DNA of 64,000 nucleotides from Plazaster borealis (lineage: Eukaryota; Echinodermata; Asteroidea; Forcipulatida; Labidiasteridae), in assembly GCA_021014325.1 (NCBI GenBank), contig CM037472.1:4340001-4404000 (forward strand), in the 5' to 3' direction. Both the position numbers and the translations under genes were made by a program. The notes beneath the pieces were generated by a model, which was not told where the DNA came from, did no database searches, and saw nothing but the letters and a program-made list of their open reading frames with translations. Below are positions 19,001 through 28,699 of the stretch, one piece after another; the stretch's first letter is position 1, and each line of letters begins with the position of its first letter.

Positions 19001-22000
19001 GGTATCTATAATGTGACAATATTCGTGGTGTCAACTTTAACACCCCAGTTTTTGCAGTGTTGTTTCAAGTGTCACTCACCTGTTCTATGGCTTTGTCCCC
19101 CAAATCATGAATAGCTGTTAAACAAGAATACAGATGGAAGTGTCAGGAATGATATGCTTTATTTTAAATCTGATTTCTAATTTATTTATTTTTGCCCTCA
19201 GAAATTCAGTACGATTTTTATTAAAATATCACTTTTAAAAAGCCTATCTTGACCATATTATGTAGGTCGGTCGTCGTGCTCAGTTAGATTGTTTCTTTTT
19301 TTAAATGCATCGTACACGTTTGGTAATTGTCAAAGACCAGTGTTCTCACTTGGTGTATCCCAACATATGCATAAAATAACAAGCTGTGAAAATTTGGGCT
19401 CAATTGGTCATTGCAAGAAAATGAAGAAAGAAAATACACCCTTGTTGTACAAATTTGTGTGCTTTCAGTTAGGAATAAAAACTTCTTGCAAGAAGTTGTT
19501 ATTATTTTAGTGAGAAATTACCTCTTTCTCAAAAACTACGTTACTTCAGAGGGAGTCGTTTCTCACAATGTTTTATACTATCAACAGCTCTCTGTTGCTC
19601 GTTACCAAGTCAGTTTTTATGCTAATATTTATTTTGAGTCATTACCAAACGTGTACGATGCCTTTAATGGTCAGATATCATGCATGAAGCGTGCATTATC
19701 AAAGGCTAAAAAAATTGACCAACTCTCTTTCTGTATAATAACTGTAAAGGCATAATAAATGTAGGTATTAATAATTTTAAAAACATACTCTTCTTCTTTG
19801 TAGTAAAAACTCCAGTAGGTTTTTTTACTGCTTGGTTGATTTCCTTGCTTTCATTTGATGTCTGAATAGCTTCAGAGCTGATAAAACAAAACGTTTAAGC
19901 ATAATTTTGTCAAACTTTTTTTAGAAAGTTAGGGTTAGGATTAGGGTTAAGGTTAGTGTTAGGGTTAGGGTTAGGGTTACAACGAAAAACGGTTTATGTT
20001 TTGTCAGGAAAGTTTGTGCTGATAAAACAAAACGTTTAAGCATAATTTTGTCAAACTTTTTTAGAAAGTTAGGGTTAGGGTTAGGGTTAGGGTTAGGGTT
20101 AGATTTAGGGTTAGGGTAAGTGTTAGGGTTGGGGTTAGGGTTACAACGAAAAACGGTTTATGTTTTGTCAGGGAATTTTGTGCTGGTAAAACAAAACGTT
20201 TAAGCATTGTCAAACTTTTTAAACAAAAAGTTAGGGTTAGGGTATTAGGGTTAGGGTTAGGGTTAGGGTTATGGTTAGATTTAGGGTTAGGGCAAGTGTT
20301 AGGGTTAGGGTTAGGGTTACAACGAAAAAAGGTTTATGTTTTGTCAGGGAATTTTGTGCTGGTAAAACAAAACGTTTAAGCATAATTTTGTCAAACTTTT
20401 TTAGAAAGTTAGGGTTAGAGAATTAGGGTTAGGGTTAGGGTTAGGGTTAGGGTTAGGGTTAGATTTAGGGTTAGGGTTAGGGTTAGGGTTACAACGAAAA
20501 ACGGTTTATGTTTTGTCAGGGAATTTTGTGCTGATAAAACAAAACGTATAAGCATAATTTTGTCAAACTTTTTTAGAAAGTTAGGGTTAGAGAATTAGGG
20601 TTAGGGTTAGGGTTAGGGTTAGGGTTAGATTTAGGGTTAGGGTTAGGGTTAGGGTTACAAAGAAAAACGGTTTATGTTTTGTCAGGGAATTTTGTGCTGA
20701 TAAAACAAAACGTTTAAGCATAATTTTGTCAATTTCTTTTAGAAAGTTAGGGTTAGGGAATTAGGGTTAGGGTTAGGGTTAGGGTTAGATTTAGGGTTAG
20801 GGTAAGTGTTAGGGTTAGGGTTAGGGTTACAACGAAAAACGGTTTATGTTATGTCACGGGAATTTTGTGCATCGGGCTTAATGATGATAATTATCAAGCA
20901 AGCAGTGGTGGTTTGATAGGGCTCCAGATGCTATTTTCTGGACTTTGAAAATGTTTCAGACAAATATTTCTGCGGGGGTTGATACTAGCATGAATAATAA
21001 TTTAGCTATCAAAATAAATTATTTACCCCCCCCCCCCGATTAGGGACACACATTTAGTCCTTCTCAGCAAATGAATTTGTTCATCTTCAGAAAATGTCAG
21101 GTAGGCCCATACAGTTGTTAAGAATATCACTAGAAATTGTTTCCATTGTTGAACAACATGATTTAAAAAAAGGGAAAGAAACGAATCATGGGAGAATTTG
21201 AAGGGATTTTTTTTATAAGAACAAACAAATTCTTCGCTGATGAGAAAAACAACACAAGCAAAATATGAATATGAGAAACACTCTTGATGGAATTTAGGGT
21301 GGGGGTGGGTCTACCTTGGATCATCATCGGTGGCAATTGGCCTGAGGCTCTCATCTTCAGCTCCTATTGGTTGATACCTGCCCTTGGAGGATGGAACGGC
21401 GCGTAGGGGTTTACCGAAGGAGTCTTTTTGTTTTAGCTCTGCAACCAGTGACATCTTGCTTGCGTCACTTTTGTCTTTACCTGTGTTTCGGTATAGATAT
21501 AGATCATGTATTACAATTTTGCTCAGTGGTCATCTGTTTTTTATGTCACTGCGTTGTACGTGGAAAAGTATCACTTAGACAGCATTTCTAGAAGCAAATT
21601 CTGTGATGGAAGGGAGTGGAGTGGATGAGCAGGGAAGTTGGCACAAAGAAGAGAGGCATGAGAGAGGTGAGGGCCGGTTGGGGTGGGGGGGGGGGGGAGA
21701 CAATTGTTGATGAAGAGAATGATGACTGACGACGGGTGACTGTCCCGTTGTCGGTTGTGTTCTGGTCGTATAGTATTGCAGTTGTTATCACAGGATCAGG
21801 ATTACCAAAATGTGTCATCCGCGGTGGGAAAAATTGAATTTTATGATGATAATGATGATAATGCAATAAGTTTCAAAATGACTTATTTTGTAGTACAATA
21901 AGCCATTTAGCCTACCTGAGTGTTCCTTGTCTTCGATGACTGTAGATAGTTGCGTTTTGCCGTCTTTGCTTATCTCTATTCGACGCTGCTCAAAGACCCT

Positions 22001-22248
22001 GTCCATTTTTGAACGAACCTCGTCGTTGCTGTCTTCAATGGTTGTGTTCGAGGAAAGGCAAAAACAGGCCGATGCTGGCCCTGTAGGCCCTACTGGGGAA
22101 GAAGTCCGCGATAAATTCCCTTTAGAACTGATGTCTAGGCCCAAATTATGGAACTGCTTCGTCTATTGTTGAAACAGTGTCTACTGACGGCTTTTGTGTC
22201 GAATTGACTGTTTCAACGTCAGGAATTTTTGCCGATTTTTTTGTCCAT
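15898..22248 (-). CDS. Unknown hydrophilic protein, seven exons, first exon with frame offsets
   Basis: Exons on the minus strand: 22248-21916, 21363-21315, 19877-19789, 19114-19080, 18474-18393, 17886-17789 (or from 17836) and 16004-15898. Every junction has consensus AG/GT, and exons 21916 to 18393 join in one open frame. The product is rich in Glu, Lys, Ser and Thr, without membrane segments or known motifs: MDRVFEQRRIEISKDGKTQL in exon 1, AEDESLRPIATDDD in exon 2, SSEAIQTSNESKEINQAVKK in exon 3, TIHDLGDKAIEQ in exon 4, and YKLALGPNHKLTREAMAKEQ in the last exon. If it starts at the exon 1 ATG at 22006, the protein is about 166 residues (with the 17836 acceptor). A better-context ATG lies at 22248 but needs two frame offsets (see findings). 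I do not recognise the family. The gene model is inferred from splice phase and composition only. Confidence 0.7.
16141..16261. mobile_element. MITE, variant of family A, 121 bp
   Basis: GGGTCCAATTTCATGGCTCT and the mirrored GCCATGAAATTGGGCCC enclose TTACCGCGGAATTC and GCATTCCGCAGTAAGCAC. It lies 137 bp upstream of the terminal exon of the minus-strand gene, in its last intron. Confidence 0.8.
16262..17260. other. Last intron of the minus-strand gene, no further exon found
   Basis: Contains C/G runs near 16490-16560 and a degraded repeat near 16375 related to the one at 6215. A 79-codon plus-strand frame at 16586 has no support. I searched for an extra exon to resolve the frame question and found none convincing. 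Confidence 0.45.
17261..17653 (+). mobile_element. MITE family B, ~395 bp, copy 1
   Basis: Starts TTAAAGGGATTGTTTAAGTT and ends ATTACCAAAAGTATACAG. The interior words GGAACCCACTGTTTGTTTCA, GTCCACGCAGGAAGAATAAT and CATAACCGCAGTACTTCTAA recur in at least five more copies in the window. Right-end decay here removes the final TTAA. Confidence 0.85.
17789..17886 (-). CDS. Unknown minus-strand gene, penultimate exon (frame ambiguous)
   Basis: With acceptor TTTTTAATAG at 17886 the exon is 98 nt, and incoming phase gives DSLVATITVVTNLMKWQLKS. With an internal acceptor GAAATGGCAG, the exon starts at 17836 and gives KIQETSGSQIKIHGK. The second reading matches the composition of the rest and leads into the long terminal-exon frame. 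The internal acceptor has a poor pyrimidine tract. Donor GTACAG. Confidence 0.5.
18393..18474 (-). CDS. Unknown minus-strand gene, exon 5
   Basis: 82 nt between TTTTCAATTCAG and the donor GTATTC. It encodes NPGVSGSESTEKAGAEPNMA then ADGSVKR. The other two frames are closed. Confidence 0.7.
18600..18700 (+). mobile_element. tRNA-like SINE fragment
   Basis: GGAAGTCCAGGGTTCGATTCC resembles a B box, preceded by GGTTTGAACTCACCC. There is no intact tRNA fold. A fragment at best. Confidence 0.3.
18839..19060. mobile_element. MITE with ACACTGCAAAAACTGGGGTG ends, 222 bp
   Basis: Left ACACTGCAAAAACTGGGGTG and right CACCCCAGTTTTTGCAGTGT are perfect inverted repeats of 20 bp. The interior has further inverted GTGTTAAAATAACACC words. 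It ends 19 bp beyond the donor of exon 4 of the minus-strand gene, so it lies immediately inside that intron. Confidence 0.9.
19080..19114 (-). CDS. Unknown minus-strand gene, exon 4 (35-nt micro-exon)
   Basis: Acceptor TTGTTTAACAG, donor GTGAGT. Together with one base from the previous exon it encodes TIHDLGDKAIEQ. Both splice sites are strong and phase is kept. Confidence 0.65.
19301..19677 (+). mobile_element. MITE family C, 377 bp
   Basis: Starts TTAAATGCATCGTACACGTT and ends ACCAAACGTGTACGATGCCTTTAA; the terminal inverted repeats are about 20 bp with TTAA at both ends. The interior carries TGTCAAAGACCAGTGTTCTC, ACTTGGTGTATCCCAAC and AACTTCTTGCAAGAAGTT (palindrome). The open frames here are the element translated. 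Confidence 0.85.
19789..19877 (-). CDS. Unknown minus-strand gene, exon 3
   Basis: 89 nt, acceptor TTTGTTTTATCAG, donor GTATGT. It encodes SSEAIQTSNESKEINQAVKK then PTGVFTTKKK. The acceptor lies in the first unit of the TTAGGG higher-order array. Confidence 0.75.
19877..20870. repeat. Higher-order tandem array with TTAGGG blocks, six units
   Basis: Six units of about 141-176 bp start at 19877, 20018, 20182, 20358, 20530 and 20696. Each reads GCTG(A/G)TAAAACAAAACG, TAAGCATAATTTTGTCAAAC, a block of TTAGGGTTAGGG (partly GATTTAGGG), then ACAACGAAAAACGGTTTATG and TTTTGTCAGGGAATTTTGTG. Unit length varies with the number of TTAGGG copies. It lies in the second intron of the minus-strand gene. Confidence 0.95.
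21315..21363 (-). CDS. Unknown minus-strand gene, exon 2
   Basis: 49 nt, acceptor CAACCAATAG, donor GTAGAC. It encodes AEDESLRPIATDDDP with split codons at both ends that match exons 1 and 3. Confidence 0.65.
21916..22248 (-). CDS. Unknown minus-strand gene, first coding exon with frame offsets
   Basis: It ends ACACTCAG before the donor GTAGGC. From about 22180 downward one frame is open, with NLGLDISSKGNLSRTSSPVG and DEVRSKMDRVFEQRR. Upstream a second frame is open (KIPDVETVNSTQKPSVDTVS then TIDEAVP and a stop), and the ATG at 22248 (context GTAATGG) opens a third. One base too many in the A7 or A5 run after that ATG would explain the first offset. Without indels, translation would begin at the ATG at 22006. 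Confidence 0.5.
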
Positions 22249-23281
22249 TACAGATCCACCAACAAGTTCATTCTTTTAATGGAAACGAAATCGCAACGAT
22301 CACCACTCCTCTCTATGAACTATTAAGTCAAAGAAAGTGCCAGTGATGCACACGTACATCATTCACGCGCACAAAACAAAGATGCAGCGGTAATATCGAA
22401 CAACGCGTGTGCGTGAATGTTTTTGAAGTTGTGCGCCCGCTTGTTCATAAAAATAACGAACGCAACTACGCTCTGCTCCTTTTTACGTAAGTTAACATTT
22501 TTCAAGGCCGATTTCACAAAGCTGCTAAAGAAGCAACGTTTGTGCTTATTAAAAATTGTTTTGCAAAGCAAAAAAAACCCCAGGATACCAGTCACAGATG
22601 ATAGGCTTCCATGTGGAATGTTTTGGTTGTATTGGTGGTGTTTTTTTTTGGGGGGGGGGGCGGGGGGCGAGGCTGGTAGGGCCTAACCTTATTCTGGTGA
22701 GCAACATTTTGTTGTGCTTAACTACTTTTGGTGTTGAAGCAGCTCTATGAAATTGGGCCCTGTGTCACGTGGCATGGGGTGTGGCTATGGCTTGATAATG
22801 TTTACATTTTGCCGCAGGAGAATGATTTCACACTATTAAAGTTCAGTCATTATACACATAGGCCTAATATCGGTACTGTTTTGCCTATGTGCAGTTCTAC
22901 AAAAAAATCGCAAGACTACGACCTAATTTTGTTGACATAACAGTTTAAAATTTAAATGGGGAAATGAAAGGCGAATACTATAGGCTGTGCTGACTTCGTT
23001 TTCCACGGCTGCTATGGCCGTTGGCTGCAGTGAAAACGACGGAGAAAGTAGTCACTTTGAAATTATTCGGAGTTCCCAAGCCTAATTTGATTTTAGTGGT
23101 TGCACTTTGAGGGCGCCCTGCAAACCGTCCCATTAGAAGACATGGTCAAGTTTTTGACGTAAGGGGCGTCAGTTTACGCTCGGACTGTTTATCGTCACCA
23201 CCTTTCACCCATCCCGACATACACTAGATTTTCATCTTTCGTGCATCATATTTTAGTTATTTTACCACAAGAGATTGGAAA
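22249..23281. promoter_or_regulatory. Divergent 5' region between the minus-strand gene and plus-strand candidate exons
   Basis: Less AT-rich and more CpG-containing than its surroundings (CACGCGCAC, AACAACGCGTGTGCGTG, AAACGACGGAG). It holds a family A MITE at 22506-22760 and a small palindromic stretch near 22980-23040. A bidirectional promoter is plausible but unproven. Confidence 0.35.
22506..22760. mobile_element. MITE family A copy with a G-run insertion
   Basis: GGCCGATTTCACAAAGCTGC at the left, GCAGCTCTATGAAATTGGGCCC at the right. The middle is enlarged by TTTTTTTTTGGGGGGGGGGC and adjoining sequence. Confidence 0.75.
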
Positions 23282-23291
23282 ATGCTGTCTG
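23282..23291 (+). CDS. Candidate first coding exon (MLS-), weak
   Basis: ATGCTGTCTG is directly followed by a strong donor, GTAAGT. Context GGAAAATGC. No downstream exon in phase 1 was found, so this is a possible first exon only. Confidence 0.2.
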
Positions 23292-23548
23292 GTAAGTTCA
23301 TATAGCTATACTAAAGTTTATCGAAATGTGTTTCTTTGCATTATATCTGTTGGAAAGGAGAGGGTTGGCAAAGTTCAAATCAAGACATTGGACGACGAAA
23401 CTGTGTCGTTACGAATGTTGGTGTACTGAGTCAGTGAGTGCTAAAAAAAGTGTAAACATTAAAACGAATGATGATGTCACCCTCTGTCACCACTCACTGT
23501 CAACCGGTTCACTGTCACTGTCAGGTGTCATGACGCCTTTGACGGTTG

Positions 23549-23561
23549 ATGGCTGCAGATG
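23549..23561 (+). CDS. Candidate first coding exon (MAAD-), weak
   Basis: ATGGCTGCAGATG followed by the strong donor GTAAGTG; the ATG has G at +4. It ends in phase 1 like the candidate at 23282, so the two could be alternative first exons of one gene. No partner exon was located. Confidence 0.22.
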
Positions 23562-23576
23562 GTAAGTGTTTGGATG

Positions 23577-23694
23577 CTACCTCCATGGTTAATTTAAATC
23601 ATGGAAGTAGGATTAATCCTAGTAGTAGCCCTACTTTTTTTGTGAATCGTTGATAAATGATGATTGGTAAAACCATGGAGGTAGAAAACAGCTG
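23577..23694. mobile_element. Short inverted-repeat element
   Basis: GCTACCTCCATGGTT and AACCATGGAGGTAG bound 118 bp. The interior includes ATCATGGAAGTAGGATTAAT, a partial extra copy of the arm. Probably a small MITE. Confidence 0.5.
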
Positions 23695-23724
23695 TCTACT
23701 GACTCGGTGACTGGAGTGTGATCT

Positions 23725-23895
23725 GGGCCCAATTTCATAAAGCTGTTCTTTGCTAAGCACGAAATGAGTGGGGTACCAGTCGCATCAATGGTAATTGCCA
23801 AGGGTATTTTGGCTGGTAACCTATTTTCTTAATAAGCAAGAGTTTTCTGTGCTTACCGAGTTTTTGTGTTTACATGCTGTTATGAAACTGGGCCC
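23725..23895. mobile_element. MITE family A copy
   Basis: GGGCCCAATTTCATAAAGCT at the left, TGTTATGAAACTGGGCCC at the right, with the shared interior TACCAGTCGCATCAATGG. Confidence 0.8.
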
Positions 23896-24614
23896 AGGAC
23901 AGTTGTACTTTTTAGAGTGAACGTTTCAAGACAACTCAAAAACAACTCCAACCAAGACAACTCAATACCTTCAAAGGTGTTGTTTATTGCCAGAGTATGT
24001 TTGAAACTGATTGGAACTTTCATGTGGACTTTTTATAATATTCGAGGGGAACAATTTTTTTATAACTTGTAGTTATACTATAGTCTTAGACAACTAATTT
24101 TGTTCCGTCCGTAGAATGGGCAAATGGGATGATACTGTGCCTGCTGCGCACTGACATGTGACAACGATTATACTGTAGGGGTGAGAGGTTGTTGTTGGGT
24201 TAGAAATTATCCACACTTATAAATATAAAAATGTATGTAGTTTGTCCTTTAAGAAATAATTAATGCAAATCCTCATTAAACATCACTTTGGGTTCTAAGA
24301 ATCATAATCATGTATTCATTTAACTCAGCGCACGTTCAATTATTTCACCGCCTACCTCACGTGAGGGTCGTTCCCAACCCTTGTAAAAATCACAACCCTA
24401 ATTAAATGGTGTGGTCCACTGTCATTGTGCAAGCGCAATTGCATCTTATTGGCCAATTCTGTCAGATTCGACATCTTTTCCGAACTCTTGACCCCAGAAC
24501 TTAATGTTGGTTTGACACGCAATGACTCAATACACAGTTTGTTTCAGGTGTCAAATCCGACCGCAACAAAATGAAGAAAAGAAGCCTAGTCTAAAGACTT
24601 TATTGCAAATTTCT

Positions 24615-25477
24615 TTAAAGACAGTGTACACTATTGGTAATTGTCAAAGACCAGTCTTCTCGGGTTACTTGCTTGTCAACACAACTCGTCAACAACTCAC
24701 TTGCCGTCATCAACTCGCACACAACTCCAATCCACAAAAGAAATCCACAAAGAAATGAACTGTAAAGTAAGAGAATTAAGAGAAAAGAAGTTAGTTTTTT
24801 TTTACATGAAAATAAAAATTTTTTTTTCCTGTGAAAAAATTATCTCGCTGCTTGCACATGGCAAACTGAGGCGCTTTTCCTGCATATGGATTAGTCTTGG
24901 CCCAAGATGATGTCAATGATATTTATTTATTATTAAAAACAAAATCGTTTTTTAAAAAAAAATTTTAAAAACCAAAGAAAATATGTAGTAGTTTTAGACT
25001 TAAACCTTCCATTGCCCCATTTACAAATTTTATTTTTTTATTAAATTTAATGAGTTGCGAAAAATGAGTTGACGGCGAGTTGACGGCAAGTCGGCGAGTT
25101 GACGGCAAGTAGTAGGACCGGTCTTCTCACTTGGTGTATCTCAACATATGCATAAAATAACAAACCTGTGAAAATTTGAGCTCGATCGGTCGTCGGAGTT
25201 GCAAGATAACTATGAAAGAAAAAACACCCTTGTCACACGAAGTTGTGTGCTTTCAGATGCTTGATTTCAAGACCTCAAGTTCTAAACTTGAGGTCTCGAA
25301 ATCAAATTCGTGGAAAATTACTTCTTTCTCGAAAACTACTCCACTTCAGAGGGAGCCGTTTCTCACAATGTTTTATACTACCAACCTCTCCCCATTACTT
25401 GATACCAAGTAAGGTTTTGTGCTAATAATTATTTTGAGTAATACTCAATAAATTACCAATAGTGTCCACTGCCTTTA
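24615..25477 (+). mobile_element. MITE family C copy split by a nested inverted-repeat element
   Basis: Left part TTAAAGACAGTGTACACTAT to GACCAGTCTTCTC (24662); right part from GACCGGTCTTCTCACTTGG (about 25117) to CACTGCCTTTAA. The ~450-bp insert begins GGGTTACTTGCTTGTCAAC and ends in repeated GAGTTGACGGCAAGT, mirrored by ACTCACTTGCCGTCATCAAC at its left. The repeated GACC(A/G)GTCTTCTC on both sides looks like a target duplication. Confidence 0.7.
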
Positions 25478-25479
25478 AA

Positions 25480-27415
25480 CACCTTCAGACAAAATTCAAA
25501 CAGGGATATTTTGTGATAAATTTTGTACAACTACTAGGCCTAAGCGTGCAAAAACTGACACAAATTTGTAAGTTTCATTTCATTAGAGATTTAATTACTA
25601 CACAATTTAAAATAAGCCACATTGTATGCATGAGATCAGTGATGAAACTTCAAAAGAAATAGGTCACACAAAAACATGCATGTATTTTGAACACGGAGCA
25701 TCTGGCTTACAATAAACATGGGTGTGTACAGTGTAACCCTCCTTTCTGTTAATCAAAGTTCAAGATATAAAATGTAGGTCATTCTTGATTCACTTGAATA
25801 CAAATTCAAAGTAGGATTAAATTTATTACCTCCGTGCTTAGAGTCAGCTCAATGTGATTTGTAGAACTACTGTAGTTAGAATGTTATCAGTAATTAATAC
25901 AAAGTATTGATACAATACAATTAGGAAGATTTGAAGCTTTGCTTTGCGTAGGAAGTAAGAACTGAATAGATGTAGGTTTTTAAAAAATTCTACCAAAACT
26001 AAAAAATACAGTTGAACTCCATGACTCTATGACTCAATTATCACAAACTGTAGGATAAATCAGTTTTAAAACATGTGAAACAACATGTATTTAAAATCTG
26101 CAAGCTTACTGATTTATAAAGTTCATACTACTACCAGTACCAATCCTGCATAGAAATATCTCTAGATCTGAAATTATATAGTCAAAGACAAGAAAATAGT
26201 ATGAAGAAGTGGGCCACAAACCACTTGCTAAATCTTGCTTGTCCAGTCACTTAAAAAGTTAAGGGTAAACCCTGCTTTAAAAGCGCAAGGCCTGTGATAT
26301 GAATTCCAACTGCAACATGTATGACGATGTTTTTAAAACATGGCAGCCAAATCACATCATCATTCATCATATAACGCAGCCCTCTCTGCACTTTACCCCA
26401 TGCCCAATACTGCTATGTAAACATTCAACGGTAATTGCGACTAAAACCCCAGATGGTAGCATCACTTGTTGTAGAACTGTAAAAATTAAAATATTCCCAA
26501 ATAGACCTTTGGACCTGGGCCCGCCTACATGCCATTCCAAATAATCAACCTCAGATAATGCAAAACATTTGCAGTGTTAAAAGTCGATGTTTACACACAG
26601 AGCTATCACCTTTGCTTTACAATTTCCAGTAACATCCATTTTCTTTCCGGTCAGATTTTGGAGAGTGTATTTGTTTGGAATCAGCCAAGAATTTGGAAAA
26701 AGTTATTTATTTGTTATTGACGGTATTCATCTATCATTGTATACGAATACGTAAGTTGTTGATTTATCTTTCACTTTAAAACAATCTGTGCCATTGGTTA
26801 TAGTGTGCGTTCTCTACAGTAATTGTTGTTTGAGTTCACACAGCTTTTGTTAGAATTCATTTAAATTGTGTACTGTCGTTTAGTGTTGAGGACTGTTAAG
26901 ATCAAAATTTACATACAAAATGTGTGCATGTTGCCAGTGTGAACTTTGAAGTAAGCACAAAATAAAACACAGAGCTGAGTAGCTGACTTTGTTCTTGTAC
27001 ATGTAAGGGCTAGACAGTTTTTCCTTTGGTAAAAGGCACCTCAATGAGGAAAGTACAAGTTTGTATTGGAAGATTTCAAAGGGCACCAAGCCAATGACCA
27101 GGAGGCAATTTGAGGCAATTGTCTCCGTTTTCTGCAAGAAATACCGGGCCAGAAAATGCTTTTCAGTTACAACCAATTTCTTTACACAAATATAAGACTT
27201 AAAATTGTGGGGTTTTTTTTCTCTCTTAAACATATATTGTTTGTTTATTTACATCAGGCATACATTGTAAGGTGCAATTTGTTTGTGTTTTATTGCATGT
27301 ATTGTCAAGATGGCTAGTCTTTTGACAAGCAAAATATGCAGCCATTAAAATAACTTAGCCTCTTTAAATAATGAAATTATTGATACATTATGGAAGGTGA
27401 CCTAGGGTATGTTCA
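25480..27415. other. Non-genic stretch
   Basis: Contains fragments of the dispersed repeats F (CCAGTCACTTAAAAAGTTAA near 26244) and G (GGCACCAAGCCAATGACCAG near 27083). The open frames at 26299 and 26880 have no supporting motif or splice structure. Confidence 0.4.
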
Positions 27416-28695
27416 GACAGCACAGGGGTTTAGACCGAACAACCGGTTTAACTTTTTACGGCAGCGGTGAAAAAAAAAAATTTTGCGTTCAGACAGCACA
27501 GAGTTAAACCCGTCCCGTTTTATCTTTTTAGAGGTCAAAAAAGAGGCCAGCAGACCCCATTACTCTAACATCCGGTTTTTTTATTTAATTAGAATGCGCG
27601 CATCATACTGCTGCCCGTGCGCCCCTGGACGATCATCGAAACATGTTATATATATATAAAAAATGGCTCAATCGAAACGAAAAAAGTTTTACCGCGCAGG
27701 GAGTTGAGCACTTAAAAAAACAAACAAGAACACGAAAAAAAAAAAATAAACAAAAACAAAAAACATGATAAGTGTACTTAAAAAAAAATACAACAAACCG
27801 AGGAAACTCCACCGCATAGCATCCATATTCCATGAAACAGAAACCGTTTATATTTGTGTGTTTTATACCGGTTCTCTGATTTAATTAATTCATAGTTTGT
27901 ACCTCAATTGTTGCGAAAAGCGCGATTTTTCGATTTTTTATTCCGATAAACACCACAACACCACTATGCAAGTTACTTAAATACATGTAATGTTTCTTTT
28001 CAGTATTTCCCAACAACGTTGCTTTGGGCGTGGCCAATTTCTCCTACACAGCCTACCTCGCACCCACGGGCAGTTCATTCCTAATATAATAAGTATAAGC
28101 CACTAGTAACGCGTGTGGCAATAAGCACATCACGGGATCGGTGATGGATAACTATGGATCACTAAGGGATGGCAGCGTTGTTGTTTTCATGAAAATATAT
28201 GATTCATTAAAAAATGCGCCAATATAATATCATTCATAACAGTTAAAATATTAACAAATACACACACAAAACAAAAAAACAAAATGAAATTTTAATTTTT
28301 AATTTAATTTTCATGGGCGTGGGCGTAAAGTTGTTGTTATACACACATCACCGATCAGAAGCCAACCAAAGTAAGGCAAAGAACGGCGGCAGTTACGTTT
28401 GTGCACTACAGACCACTGTATACCACACTCAGTGCTCCGGTCCCGGTGTGTGTGTGTGTGCACAACCACAAAATGGGTCGTCCGTAACCGATGTCATTCT
28501 GTCCACACACGCCCAGTGTAAAAAAAAAAAAAAACTAACTTACTTAGACTTACCCGCCTCGCTGGACGGTTTAAGTTTTGGGGTTTAGACCCGATCCGGT
28601 CTAACTTTTGTTGCGTTCAGACGCACAAAAGTTGAACCCGAACCGGTCTAAGTTGACTTAGACCAACTTTAGTACGGCGTGTGAACGACCTCCTA
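27416..28695. mobile_element. Possible composite element bounded by GTTCAGAC repeats
   Basis: The left end (27416-27560) holds GTTCAGACAGCACAGGGGTT, TAGACCGAACAACCGGTTTA and a second GTTCAGACAGCACAGAGTTAA. The right end (28573-28695) holds GGGGTTTAGACCCGATCCGG, GCGTTCAGACGCACAAAAG and GTGTGAACGACC. The two ends are related but the termini are unclear. The interior is AT-rich with no recognisable transposase. Confidence 0.4.
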
Positions 28696-28699
28696 CATT

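Noticed and set aside
19920..20840. Chromosome-end telomere
   Set aside because: The TTAGGG blocks are separated by unique spacer in higher-order units and flanked by exons on both sides, so the array is interstitial.
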